From NCBI GenBank assembly GCA_026008535.1, contig BRKX01000006.1:43016664-43080663 (forward strand): 64,000 nucleotides of DNA. Direction: 5' to 3'. Each line of letters starts with the position of its first letter. Positions within the stretch are counted from its first letter, which is position 1. The notes under the pieces were generated by a model. The model was not told the DNA's origin, did no database searches, and was given only the letters and a program-made list of their open reading frames with translations. Below, one piece after another: positions 23,020 through 33,913 of this stretch. Source of the stretch: Perilla frutescens. Taxonomy: Eukaryota; Streptophyta; Magnoliopsida; Lamiales; Lamiaceae. Position numbers and translations under genes: made by a program.

Positions 23020-23150
23020 AAACAAAATTACTTATCCGAGTATTGTCATGTTGTCAACCATCTATACACTCAATTTCCAGCAACATTTCTGCCAGAAAAC
23101 GCAGAAGAATGTTCACTAACTGATAAACTGTTAATTTTCCACCATAACTG

Positions 23151-23156
23151 TTTATT
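23151..23156 (-). terminator. Candidate polyadenylation signal of the GT47 gene
   Basis: AATAAA on the minus strand, about 107 bases after the stop codon. It is the first canonical hexamer I see in the 3' flank; plant signals are loose, so this is tentative. Confidence 0.45.
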
Positions 23157-23262
23157 TTTTTTACTCAAGATCGTGGCCAGTAACTATTTAATTTCCTTAA
23201 TGCATGTATACTAAGATATTTTTAGAAAAAATATAGAACTGAAAAATGAGGAGGCTAGAAAC

Positions 23263-25647
23263 TTATCTCCACCAATCTGGGATTTTCAGCCTTCTATTCC
23301 GGTGTACAGCAAGCTCAACCACAGGAACCTTCTGCTTCACCTGCCTCCAAATCATGTCGACTGCGTCGTCTTTCTTTGGAGGGTACTGGAACTCAAAGTG
23401 ATGAGAAACGCTCTTGAGCCGCAGCCACATTTTAACCCATTTCTCTTTCGAAACACTTCTCAGCTCGGATACCATATACCCCGGTTTCTCTGCCTCATGT
23501 ACTGAGAAGAAGATGGCGAATTCCTTGTAGTCTAGTTCATTTTCATACGGTAGCTCAATTTTATCACTCACTATAACAGGAACGCAGTGGCTCACAATAG
23601 CATCAAACAGGCGGCAGGATGATGGTGTGTCCCCGGCAGGATGGAGACAGAACTTTGCCGAACGCATTTGTTCTGCAGACTGTGGTAAGAGAAAGAAAGT
23701 TCGAGTGTGAGATGGAGATAGAAGCTGGCAAAATGGGGGCTGAAAAAAGTATACAAACGCAGTCTGTCTTCTTTAATGCAAGAGTATCAAATATTCTCTA
23801 GTGTTTTTAGGAGCAAAGAAAAGTAATCTTAGTCTTGACATCATACACGGTGCTCTGCAAATAAAACAAGAAATAGCGTATGAATCTGAAAAAATGTGTT
23901 CCAGACTCCAATAACAGCAATTTCCACCTATATGTATTACTAAAAGTGCAGCTTCACAAATCACAAAAGATCTAGTATTTTACAGCATGGTTCAACCACC
24001 AGTAACATTTAATGAAAAAAATGAATGTTAGAATACTTACAGCTTTGAACGCTTCTCCCGAGGCATATGCCTCCTCATATATTACATCTTTTGTTCCATT
24101 CAATATCTTCTGCAGTACAGCACGAACCTTTCCCTCCTGCCAAATGAGTATGTCAGATACATGATATATATCTACTTCCACATTAAAGAAAGAGTCCGAG
24201 CATAGTATCTTGATTGCATACATCTTTCCTCTTAGTCCTCCCACGGAAGAACAAAAGTGTTGGACGAGACTCATAAGGGTCCTCACGGTCATCATTGTCG
24301 TATGATTCTACCATGTGTGGGTAGGGGGCAACAACATCTTTTGCTAGTTTAGTAATGTCCATTATTCGGCCAAAATCAGCAACAATGAAAATTGATGAGT
24401 TCACTGAGCCACGATGATGCCTGAAAGCATTTGGATGATGCAGAGGAATTACATGATCTCGTCCACCAGACCTTATCCAATAATCCGAAGCTCTTAAAAT
24501 ATTTACCATCTCATACTACAGGGAGGAAACAGAGGTTATCTTAGCTTTACAGAAGAAGAAGGGTTGACATGTCCACATAAGAATCCATACAGATAAATAT
24601 ACAACACTCGAGTCCGCATCTCTCACAAATTTTGTTTGATCTTCAATAGTTTTTTATGCAACAATCCAGTCTGATTTCAGTCCAACAAATCGGCCAAAAA
24701 CAAACGTATACAAATTCTACACATTTAAATAACTTCTTTTCTTATATAATATGACTTTGCAGTGGATCCAATATAATTCTACACGGAGACTGAGATTTGG
24801 TTTAAGACATGAAGACAAAATGCAGCATGTAGGAGAAATGAGAATACACAAACTAAGATTCTTTATTTCAAATAGTGTTTCATCTCTTATTTCAACGCCC
24901 TAATTGTATGCCAAGCTGCATCATATTCATACTACGTCTTGACTAATGTCAACACCATATACTAATCAAAACCTAAGAATTAAAATGTAAATCAACAATT
25001 AACTCATCCAGCAGCACACAAGCTACTCTCCAGAAAAATCAAACAGTAATTAAACAAAAAAAATAAAAAAATGCAATGGAGTTGCTACAGAAAAAAATAA
25101 TAATAAAATAACAAAAACAGAGCAATCATGTTAGAAATGGAGACAAATCAAGCACCTGCAGCTGCTCATCAACCGTATTTGGCTCCGCCATGTGCCGAAC
25201 ATGAATATTGAAACTAAGCGACGAGAAAAACGGCACAAAAAACACGTCGGCGGAGTCCGGATCCGAAACCCGAACCGCCTCCCGGCCCGACTCGGACACA
25301 TCATCGCCTGCGTACAAAAGGGAAGCCATCATCCAATACTCGACGCTGTGCTGTTTCCGGAGCCCATCGTTCCACCCCCACGCCGGAATATTCTCCGCCG
25401 TCACCGGAGTATTGTTGGGAAAGGATGGATTCATCAACCCGACGTTGAAGCGCGGCGGCAAATCGTACATGTAGACGCGGAGAGGCGGCGGCCGCGGCGC
25501 GCGGCAGGCTGTGGCATTGTTGAGCTGAGGGAAGAAGGAGAGCAAGTGTGACTTATAGTCTAGGGTTCCGGTGAGGAGAATTGTGCCGAAGATCACAGGA
25601 ATGCATACCGACACGCAGATTAGAGTTCTGTTGATGGATTTTTGCAT
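23263..25647 (-). CDS. GT47 exostosin-family glycosyltransferase (ARAD-like), four exons
   Basis: Spliced coding sequence of 432 codons plus stop: exon 1 25647-25156, exon 2 24515-24222, exon 3 24136-24041, exon 4 23679-23263. All three introns are GT-AG, phase 0, and the reading frame is intact. The N-terminus (about residues 9-29) is a single hydrophobic segment, giving a type II Golgi membrane protein. The exostosin domain follows: VYMYDLPPRFN, DADVFF-like SADVFFVPFFSSLSF, the RSGGRDH motif in exon 2, SRPTLLFFRG, and in exon 4 KFCLHPAGDTPSSCRLFDA, then HCVPVIVSD and IELPYE. This combination is typical of the plant subgroup that includes the pectin arabinosyltransferase ARAD1; donor and acceptor cannot be told from sequence. 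Length matches the family. The neighbours are all transposons, so context gives no functional clue. The start is the first in-frame ATG, just before the membrane anchor. Confidence 0.92.
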
Positions 25648-25740
25648 TTAATTTTGTTGGATTTTGGAAATAAATGGATCGAATTATATCAAGGAATTTA
25701 GCGATTTGGATTGAGATTGGAGTAATCGATTTATGAATTC

Positions 25741-25747
25741 CTTTATA
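25741..25747 (-). promoter_or_regulatory. Candidate TATA box of the GT47 gene
   Basis: TATAAAG on the minus strand lies about 95 bases upstream of the ATG at 25647. That spacing would give a 5' UTR of roughly 60-70 bases. Other regulatory motifs in 25648-25966 were not recognised. Confidence 0.45.
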
Positions 25748-25966
25748 GTTGAAGACTGCATAACTTCGTCGGAGATTGACGTTGAGTGCATTGTACCTTA
25801 TTCTCACATTCAAATCAAAAGTTTAAATCCTTTTTGTGTAACATGGAAATTGCTATTTTGAGGGTTAGTTAATAATGTCATTTTATATAAATTAGTAAGC
25901 TTTATTCGGACGTGATTTAGAATGCAAGCTATCAAAACTATAATTTCAATTGGAGTATTTTATCAA

Positions 25967-26475
25967 CTAGTATGCCCCCGTGAATGCTGAATAAATTTAA
26001 AATGAATGTTATAAAATATACTCATATTTTTATGTAATAAAAGGTTGATAAAATTAAATTAAATCATGCTTACATTATAATTATTTAAAATTAAAAGATT
26101 GGTAAAATGAATAAAGATTAATTATTTTATTATAGGTTTTGGAATGATGTCCTATATTCATCATTTGTATACGTATATGCAATAAATGAAAATATTTATT
26201 AACATGAGAATGAATGGTAAAATAATTCAATGTACAGTATCTTATAATCTATCTATTTCTATAAAACTGAGTTTCCTCCTAAATTATTTTTCCGCCTAAG
26301 ACACTTCTCTAATTCTCTTATTTATGTAATCTACCTAATAAATATTGATGTACTTTAATAATAAAAAAAGCCCACTTCAAAATTGGAGCCCAAACCAATT
26401 TCAAAATTTGAAATTTAGAGCTCATTTTCAATTTCAAGCAGTCGCCAAAATTAAGAAACTTCTTCATAATAACAA
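25967..26475 (-). mobile_element. Helitron-like fragment(s)
   Basis: At 25967 the sequence CTAGTATGCCCCCGTG is the complement of a Helitron 3' end (GC-rich stretch, then CTAG and T), giving minus orientation. At about 26266 a plus-oriented Helitron-like start (TCTATTTCTATAAAACTGAG) is visible. Both are unpaired with a matching terminus, so these are likely remnants. No ORF. Confidence 0.4.
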
Positions 26476-27047
26476 CTAGATTTCAGCCCGTGCGATGCAC
26501 GGGATCATTTATGGTCTCAAATTCGATTATTACATTTTAAATGTAAGTAAAGTGTTACATCTTCGCCTTTCATAGATAATATTTTAGTTAATAAGTTAAT
26601 CCCATTTTTTATTTGTTCGGTTATTTTTTTATATCAAACAATTATTATTATTATTATTGTGAATTTAAAAGTAGTTAAGTTGACAATATAATTGATAGAA
26701 AATATTTACTTGAATACACGCACATACATATGTATATACATACATGTTATATTATAATATAATATATTTTAGATTACAAAATATATATATATATATGTGT
26801 ATATATAATATATTTCAAATAATTTCATAAATAATTAATGACTATTACAATTAAAATATTATATTATAAATTATGTAACATTTGTTTGTATACAACGTTT
26901 GTAGTAGCATTTGTAAATTTATAAATATCAATCTCTACTTGATTTAGTTATACATTTAATTAGAATGTTAAATTATTAACTAATTCATATTCATTATAAT
27001 TAAAAAATAGTATAAATGTTATATCTATGTATAAAATATACAGAACA
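26476..27047 (-). mobile_element. 3' part of a truncated minus-oriented Helitron (left arm)
   Basis: The end CTAGATTTCAGCCCGTGCG continues into GATGCACGGG, forming the CCCGTGC/GCACGGG hairpin expected just inside a Helitron 3' terminus. It is interrupted at 27048 by the CRM-like element and resumes at 35005. Blocks of this arm (for example around ACAACGTTTGTAGTA near 26899) occur inverted in the plus-oriented Helitron at 35190-53850, showing that the two are the same family. Confidence 0.6.
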
Positions 27048-28152
27048 TGATGTGACCCGGGACCTATGGGACACGACAAAGACTAGATATGCGGAAAGCT
27101 AAGGAACGGAACAACGTCGGATGCGTAAGGGATCAATACGACTCTAGAGAAAGGACGAAAGACTCAACTAGAAAAAACAAGACTCGAACGGAAATAGAAC
27201 TTACTAGGATACGTAGACACGAACTAGGACTCGATGGATGACTCTTGAATGACTTCGGTGGTGGCTGAATTGGCAGCGTACGGCGGTGAGGACGGCGGCG
27301 ATCGTCGGACTTGGTGGAAGAAGCGACGATGAAGGATAGTTGTGGATTGGATAGATCGGTGAACCCGTGTTGTAGCAACTCGAACGCACTCGTATAGCTT
27401 CTCCGGATAGCAATTCTCTCAAGTATATAATCTTTGATTATACCCTGAAGAACCTAAATAAGACTATTGGTTTGCTAAATCAATAGAATTGTTTGGTGTA
27501 ATGCGATCAACAGAAGATCAAGAGACAAAAGAGAAATAACTTCTTAAATTCATGCAATTGTCTAACTTTAATGTAACAAATGAATGTCCTATTTATACTA
27601 TAGTATAAGGAACGAAAATCTAGTTCTAATTAACTAAGAAATTCGAAAATACTAAGAGTCCTAGTCAAACTAGGATAAAATCAAAAGATACCAAAAATAA
27701 GATAACAAAAATCTAACTAAATCTAACGAGATAAGGATAAATCCCAAACTAATTGTTGGGCTTGAAAATCTCACCATCTTGGACCCTTAATTACACGTCC
27801 ATGGGCTGAATTAATTTGGTAATTAATTCGGTCCATATAGTGTAAAATATCTGCCACCTTTGCATGAAAAACAGCAACTTGTCGGATTTCCATGCAAACG
27901 CGTAGAACTCTTCATGCACACGTCCAAATGGCGCGATTCTTCTTCTCACGTCTTCATGCTTCCTTCTTATTTATCAATGGACAACAAGTGATCAATCTCG
28001 GGCTGCTTGACACTTCATCTTCATGCAATTCGAATTTGTGACGAATAGAAGCTTGTAAATAAGCTTGCAACTTCTTCGCTCGCAAACGCGTCATAGGACC
28101 TTTGAACTGCAGCTCCGGATCATCCTCTTCTTTGCCTAGCTCGACCTCATCA
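27048..28152 (-). repeat. 3' LTR of the CRM-like element
   Basis: 1105 bp, from TGATGTGACCC to GACCTCATCA. A TATAAATAGG box on the minus strand lies near 27588-27598. It differs from the partner mainly by short indels around 27420-27470 and scattered substitutions. Confidence 0.93.
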
Positions 28153-28348
28153 TTCCCCCCTGCTGAAAAGAATTCGTCCTCGAATTCTCGAACTCATCAA
28201 CATCAAACTCATCATCTGCAGAAAAGGGAGATAAGTCAGCAACATTGAATGTAGACGAACACTTGTACTCACCGGGTAAATCAATGCGATATGCATTGTC
28301 ATTGACTCGACTCAACACGGTGAACGGTCCATCTCCTCTAGGCATCAA
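28136..28348 (-). pseudogene. Integrase C-terminal tail of the CRM-like pol, overlapping the 3' LTR
   Basis: About 70 codons. MPRGDGPFTVL and NDNAYRIDLPGEY are the GPY/F-type module of chromovirus integrases, followed by FNVADLSPFSADDEF and a hydrophilic end (NSRTNSFQQGGMMRSS). The stop codon lies 17 bases inside the LTR, and the purine tract itself encodes the Gln-Gly-Gly part. This overlap of coding sequence with the LTR is a CRM hallmark. The upstream frame boundary at 28349 marks a frameshift in this copy. Confidence 0.8.
28153..28166 (-). other. Polypurine tract of the CRM-like element
   Basis: CAGCAGGGGGGAAT-type purine run on the minus strand directly precedes the 3' LTR. It primes plus-strand DNA synthesis and sets the LTR edge. 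Confidence 0.85.
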
Positions 28349-28383
28349 TTTCTATTTTCTCAAGTTGGGAAAACGGCCAGGAC

Positions 28384-29666
28384 TCAGATGAATCCAAACG
28401 CGATCTCCGCGCTGAAAACCACTTGTTTGCGCCGTTTGTTCTTTTGAACAGCATTGCGTGCGCCAACGGCCTCAATACGCGCACGTATTTTCTCATGCAT
28501 CTCCTTCACTTGATCCGCTTTCCTTGTACCTTTAACACTTTTTAGATGCTCAACAGGTAAAGGCAAAAGATCAGTAGGCGTTAGCGGATTAAAACCATAA
28601 ACAACTTCAAACGGAGACATGTTGGTAGATGAATGCACAACTCTATTATAAGCAAATTAAGCATATGGCAAACAATCTTCCCATGATTTCAAGTTGTTTT
28701 TAACCAAAGAACGCAGCAAAGTACTAAAGTGCGGTTAACTACTTCAGTTTGTGGATGACATGCAGTAGAAAATAACAACTTGGTACCTAGCTTACCCCAA
28801 AGTACACGCCAAAAATGTGCTAGAAATTTAGAATCCCTATCACTAACAATAGTTCTAGGTATTCCATGTAAACGCACAACATGTATAAAGAACAAATTGG
28901 CAATGTGTACAGCATCATCGGTTTTCCTACATGCAATGAAATGAGACATCTTGGAAAACCTATCAACTACAATAAAGATGGAATCTCGACCAGACCTAGA
29001 CCGTGGTAAACCAAGTATAAAATCCATAGACAAATCAATCCACGGAGAAGATGGGGCTGGTAGAGGCGTGTATAAACCGAACGGGTGTGATGTAGATTTT
29101 GATCTCCTACATGTGATACATCTACTACACACATTCTCAACATCATGCTTCATACGTGGCCAAAAGAAATGTTCATATAGCAAGTTTAACGTTTTAGACA
29201 CACCAAAGTGACCCATTAAACCTCCCGCATGTGACTCCAAAATTAACAACTCACGCATAGAAGGCTTAGGGATACACAACTGTGAACCTTTGAACAAAAA
29301 CCCTTCATGCACAAAAAATCCATCATGTGCTCGTGATTTTGTGCAACAAGTAGCATAGATCGGTCCGAAAAACTCGTCACATGCATACAACTCCTTAATT
29401 GCATCAAATCCTAACATCTTAACATGCATAAGGTTCAAGAGAACGTACCTTCTTGACAATGCATCAACAACAACATTGTCGGCGCCTTTTTTGTACTTGA
29501 TAACGTACGGAAAGGACTCGATAAACTCTACCCATCGTGCATGTCGCTTGTTCATATTTTGTTGGCCTTTCAGATGCTTCAAACTCTCGTGATCCGTGTG
29601 AATCACGAACTCTTTAGGCCATAGGTAGTGCTGCCATGTCTCTAAAGCTCTCTTGAGTGCGTACAA
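28384..29666 (-). pseudogene. RNase H (C-terminal part) and integrase of the CRM-like pol
   Basis: The first segment finishes RNase H (HTDHESLKHL, then the GADNVVVDALSRR linker). Integrase shows the HHCC finger (ESHAGGLMGHFG ... CSRCITCRR) and the first two acidic residues of the core (WIDLSMDFILGLP and VSDRDSKFLAHFW). Near 28730 the HPQT box is shortened by a few codons relative to the family and a frameshift follows. The remaining core and C-terminal part resume at 28638 (SSTNMSPFEVVYGFNPL). The enzyme would insert the cDNA into chromatin; this copy cannot make it whole. Confidence 0.9.
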
Positions 29667-30623
29667 CTCCTTGTCATAAGTGGAATAATGAAGAGCTGCA
29701 TCATGGAGCTTCTCACTGAAATAGGCGACTGGACGCCGTTCCTACATCAAAACAGCACCAATCCCTTTGCCCGAGGCATCACATTCAATCTCAGAAGTTT
29801 TATTAAAGTCCGGAAGAGCAAGAACAGGCGCATTACATAAACATATTTTCAAAGTGTTAAACGCATGCTCTTGAACATAACCCCATTCAAACTTTCGATC
29901 TTTCTTGCTTAACTCAGTAAGCGGTGCTGCTATGCTGGAAAAATCGTGCACAAAGCGACGATAAAAGCCAGCAAGGCCATGGAAAGACTGTACATCACTC
30001 GCAGACTTAGGAGTGGGCCATTCCTCAATCGCTTTGATTTTGGAACGGTCTACTTCTATACCATGTATACTCACAACGAAGCCTAGAAAAACGACTTCAC
30101 TCATGCAAAATGAACACTTAGACAAGTTACCATACAATTTCGACTCCCTAAGTAACTTAAAAACGTGTATGAAGTGCTGCATATGTGTATGTGTCGTGTC
30201 ACTGTAAATCAGAATGTCATCGAAATACACAACAACATACTTTCCAATCACTTTACGCAAAATATGATTCATCAAACGCATAAATGTACTTGGTGCATTA
30301 GTGAGACCAAAAGGCATAACAAGCCATTCATACAAATCATGCTTTGTTTTAAATGCAATTTTCCATTCATCATCTTCTTGCATACGTACTTGAAAATAAC
30401 CAGAATGCAAATCAATTTTAGAAAAGACACGCGAACCAGAAAACTCATCAAGCATATCATCTAACCTAGGGATGGGAAAATGATACTTTACTGTGATTTT
30501 GTTGATTGCTCTACAATCCATGCACATACGCCATTCGTTGTTCTTCTTTGGCACTAAGATCACTGGAACGGCGCACGGGCTCAAACTCTCACGGATTTGC
30601 TTCTTCTCTAACAGCTCTTTAAC
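29667..30623 (-). pseudogene. Reverse transcriptase and RNase H start, CRM-like pol
   Basis: RT motifs in order: PVILVPKKNNEWRMCMDCRA, FSKIDLHSGYFQ, MPFGLTNAPSTFM, and the catalytic YFDDILIYS box. Thumb and connection follow (SFHGLAGFYRRFVHDFS), then the first RNase H motif ECDASGKGIGAVL. A TAG just before 29742 separates this from the rest of RNase H, and a TAG near 30622 separates it from the protease frame. Active-site residues are intact; only these nonsense codons break it. Confidence 0.92.
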
Positions 30624-32189
30624 TTACCTATCTATCTCTTTAGTCTCGTCGGGAGACGTCCTATAGGCTGGTCGGTTAGGTAGCACGGCTCCGGGGACAA
30701 AATTGATCTGATGCTCGATTCGTCGCACTGGTGGAAGTCCTCCGGGTATCTCCTCAGGAAAAACGTCCTTGAACTTATCAAGTAAGGGTTGCACATCACT
30801 AGGCAAACAATTATTAGTAGCACTGCTCTTAGATGTGAGTAGGACAAGGGGCATACCTGCTTTTACGGCTTTCTGAACTCCTTTCACTGAAATAAACAAG
30901 CTCTTCACGTGTGGCTTGTTTATACTCGATTCTTTCTTCTTTTCCACAGCTAAGGAGTCCAAATGAGGTTGTTTGGAAGGTGAAGTGGTGATGGTAAGGG
31001 CCTGTCCGGGGGCTGAGGTTTCGGCCGTGGCCTTCGGGGCCCGTTTTGCGGCTGCTTGCTTCGCCTTTTCCTCTTTGAACCTCTCTTGCATGCGTTGTTG
31101 ATCCATAGCAACGTCTTTAGGTGCTAATGGCCTCAACATGCTGATTCGGCCATCTAAGTCGATGGTGTAGGTGTTCAAACGTCCGTCATGGACAACACGT
31201 CGTTCATATTGCCAAGGTCTGCCTAACAACAAGTGTGCCGCATCCATAGGGATAACGTCGCACAAAACAGTGTCAGAAAACTTATGGATTGAGAATGAGA
31301 CACTTACCTGATGAACCACGCGTATCTCGCCTCTATTTGTAAGCCACTGCAATCTGTAAGGCTTTGCATGTTGTTGAACGGGTAGACCAAGCTTTTCCAC
31401 TGCGTATTGACTGATGACATTGATCACACTGCCACTGTCAATAATCATAGAACACGTGTGACCTTGGATCACTGCACAGGTGTGGAAGATGTTCTCCCGT
31501 TGGTGTTCTTGTTCTTCTTCTCGAATGATGCTCAAACTCCGGATTGTGACCAAACTGACTTGTTGAGCTTCCGGATCGACTTGTTCATGAGATGCATCAT
31601 TCTTGACTTCTTTCTCTAGTGTGGCATCGTCCATTGGCTCCTTTTCATCCTCACTGGCTGATTCAACTTCATTGGATTCTGTTAAGTATAGAACTCGTCG
31701 GTTCGGACATTGAGTTTGGAAATGGCCCCAACCTTGACATTTGTGACATTGAATGTCACGAGCTCGATTAGGGGCTGCACTAGGGGGCGTCACACCTTGG
31801 GTTGGCCGAGTAGGGTTCGGCCAAGGCTGAGTGGATGGCGTAGACTCGGGTCTACGGCTGGACTGCGGTGTAGAATGGTCGAAACGCCGTTCGGGTGGTC
31901 CGGATTGACCTTTTGGTCGTGTAGAATCAGTAGAAGGGGTAGAAAGTGATGTGGAAGGTGTACCTTTATTCCATAAAGGACGTGTAGGGGCTGAATTGTA
32001 GTGGGATCGACCGCGACCCTCTCTCAGCTGCCTTTCCACAATTGATGCGTACTGCACCATTCTTTCTACACTGGTGAAGTCTCTGAGCTCGACTTCACAT
32101 GCAATATCAGGGTTCATACCTTCAATGTACCGAATGATGGTAGCATTTAAGGTCTCCTGCTTCCTGACTCTGTTCAAAAGGGTCTCCAA
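30624..32189 (-). pseudogene. Gag C-terminal half with zinc knuckle, and protease, CRM-like element
   Basis: 521 codons. Residues 1-65 finish the capsid domain (RYIEGMNPDIACEVELRDF). A Ser/Thr/Pro-rich linker leads to a perfect CX2CX4HX4C knuckle (CHKCQGWGHFQTQC, residues 148-161). The protease motif MIIDSGSVINVIS is at about residues 248-260 with the catalytic DSG, and LLLGRPWQYER is the conserved downstream flap strand. The frame then enters the pol linker (FKDVFPEEIPGGLPP). A stop at 32221 separates it from the upstream gag frame. Gag would package RNA; the protease would release the enzymes. Confidence 0.9.
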
Positions 32190-33143
32190 CTCCTTGTGGT
32201 ATTCTTCAATCGATCTAGTTCCTTACTTGACCCGGTTGAGCTTCTTCTCAAGCTCTCTCTCATAGTGCATGGGAATAAAATGCCCACGCATGAACCTTCT
32301 CATTTCTTTCCAATTGTCGATTGGGGGATTGTGGTTTCGGCACCTTCTCTCTTTTTGCATTTCCCACCATGAGGCTGCGTAGCCTCTAAACTCTAAGCAT
32401 GCGAGTTGCACCTTCTTTTGCTCTGAAAATTTGTAGCATGCAAAGATCTTCTCTACCTTACGTTCCCAATATAAGTAGACATCGGGATCGTGAAGGCCTT
32501 CAAACTTGGGTATGCTCATCTTGATGTTGTTGAGCCTACCATCATCATCATCATGATAGTTCGCACGCCTAGGGGGACCTCAGGGTCGTCCATGGCGTCC
32601 TCTTTGTCCTTGTGGTGTGTGATCAGCTTCATAACCACTGGCTGCATAGGAATCGTATCCATAGTAATAGTCTTCTTCAAAGGCAGGCTCACGGGGCGGC
32701 CTTTAAATATCTTGCTAAATAGGCAGCGGTCTGTTAACGGCTCTCTGTGGCTGGCGTCAGCCTTGTACTTCAATTTGAGGCTCGGGTCGCCTCTCTGCAT
32801 CATCTTGAGGCTCAGGTTGCCTCGCTGCATTGATTTGAGGCTCAGGTTGCCTCGTGGCTTCATGTTGAGGCTCGGGCTATCTCTTGGGTCCTCCTTGGAC
32901 GGTTTGAGATGCGGTCGACTGGGTTCTGAGTCTTGCAAGCTCCTCTTGCAACTCAGCTACTTGGTTGCCAAGTTCGTCCCTCAGTAGATGATTCTAGCAC
33001 TCGAAATGACTGACTAGAGCCTCATCTTGGTACTTTGGGTCCCACTGTGGTTCAGATGAGTAAAACTGCTCGCCAGGTGTATCAGGCGATCTAGGCTCCT
33101 TAAGAGGTGGAGTAGACGCCTCTTTGGTGGTTCCTTTCTTCAT
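32190..33143 (-). pseudogene. Gag N-terminal half of the CRM-like element
   Basis: An ATG at 33143 (MKKGTTKEAS) opens gag. The N-terminal 200 codons are hydrophilic, contain stops (near 33000 and 32895) and a run of about 30-bp tandem repeats at 32774-32886 encoding a repeated Pro-Glu-Pro-Gln motif. The capsid core is in 32519-32223: PKFEGLHDPDVYLYWER, then AASWWEM and RGHFIPMHYEREL. It ends in a stop at 32221 before the next frame. The family match is clear; the N-terminal repeats are variable in such elements. Confidence 0.82.
32774..32886 (-). repeat. Tandem 30-bp coding repeat in gag
   Basis: Four imperfect copies of a unit beginning TTGAGGCTCAGGTTGCCTCG on the plus strand. In the sense strand the unit encodes a ten-residue block containing Pro-Glu-Pro-Gln. 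Confidence 0.75.
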
Positions 33144-33891
33144 TGTACCTGCAAAACGAACAAACGTGAAGAAAAAGTAGTATAGGACCTCACAATTCCT
33201 TACAAACGCTCGTGTATGTCACTCTTGATTTTTCCACTCGTATATGTCTCTTAAAAGATGGGATGCATGTGTGTAATGAATATGGGAGTGGGCTAATTGA
33301 AACAATCTTCTCTTGACTAGCTCCTCTGGATCTTCTTCAAGCTCCAACGGATATAATCAAGCCGAAAGGTTGCTAAGAGTAGAAGTAGGCATGTGAGATG
33401 ATTATTTTAGCCAGATGGTATATGTGGACCACGGGTGTATGGTGTACGGGTGTATGGGTGTATGGGCTATGTGGTGTATAAAGTAAACCGGGTGTATGGG
33501 AAAGAGATGAAGAATTTCGAACACTATAGGGTATAGGATCAAAAATCTTGATGGATGATGATGGGGAATCTTGATTAGATATGGATTAGGATGGAAGAAA
33601 TCTAAACAAGGTAGGAAATCTAATGAAAAAAGAAAGAGACTTTTGGATGTGTTTGACCCATGTGAACACAATCTAAGAATCCCTAAATATATGGAAACAA
33701 ATCTAAAACACAATGAATTAAAATCAAAACACAAAAACCAATCTGATTTTCATTTTTTTTTATCGAAGACTTTTTTTTTGATCGCCGAAGCCTTTTTTTT
33801 TCAATGAACAATGCAAGTATTACAACTCGAAAGACTCAAAATGAGAAAATGAACAAAAACAACGTATTGAACCACGAACGATAGAAACCGA
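33144..33891 (-). other. 5' leader of the CRM-like element
   Basis: About 750 bases between PBS and gag. It has T-rich runs near 33750-33810, similar in position to those in the left-edge gypsy element (870-1030). No ORF of note. Confidence 0.6.
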
Positions 33892-33908
33892 GGTGGCTCT
33901 TGATACCA
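33892..33908 (-). other. Primer-binding site of the CRM-like element
   Basis: TGGTATCAAGAGCCACC on the minus strand, starting five bases inside the 5' LTR edge. It is the initiator tRNA-Met type with one mismatch in the core. Confidence 0.85.
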
Positions 33909-33913
33909 ATTTA

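Noticed and set aside
25192..25551. Plus-strand ORFs opposite GT47 exon 1
   Set aside because: GC-rich exon 1 leaves long antisense frames by chance; the minus-strand frame has a full protein family match.
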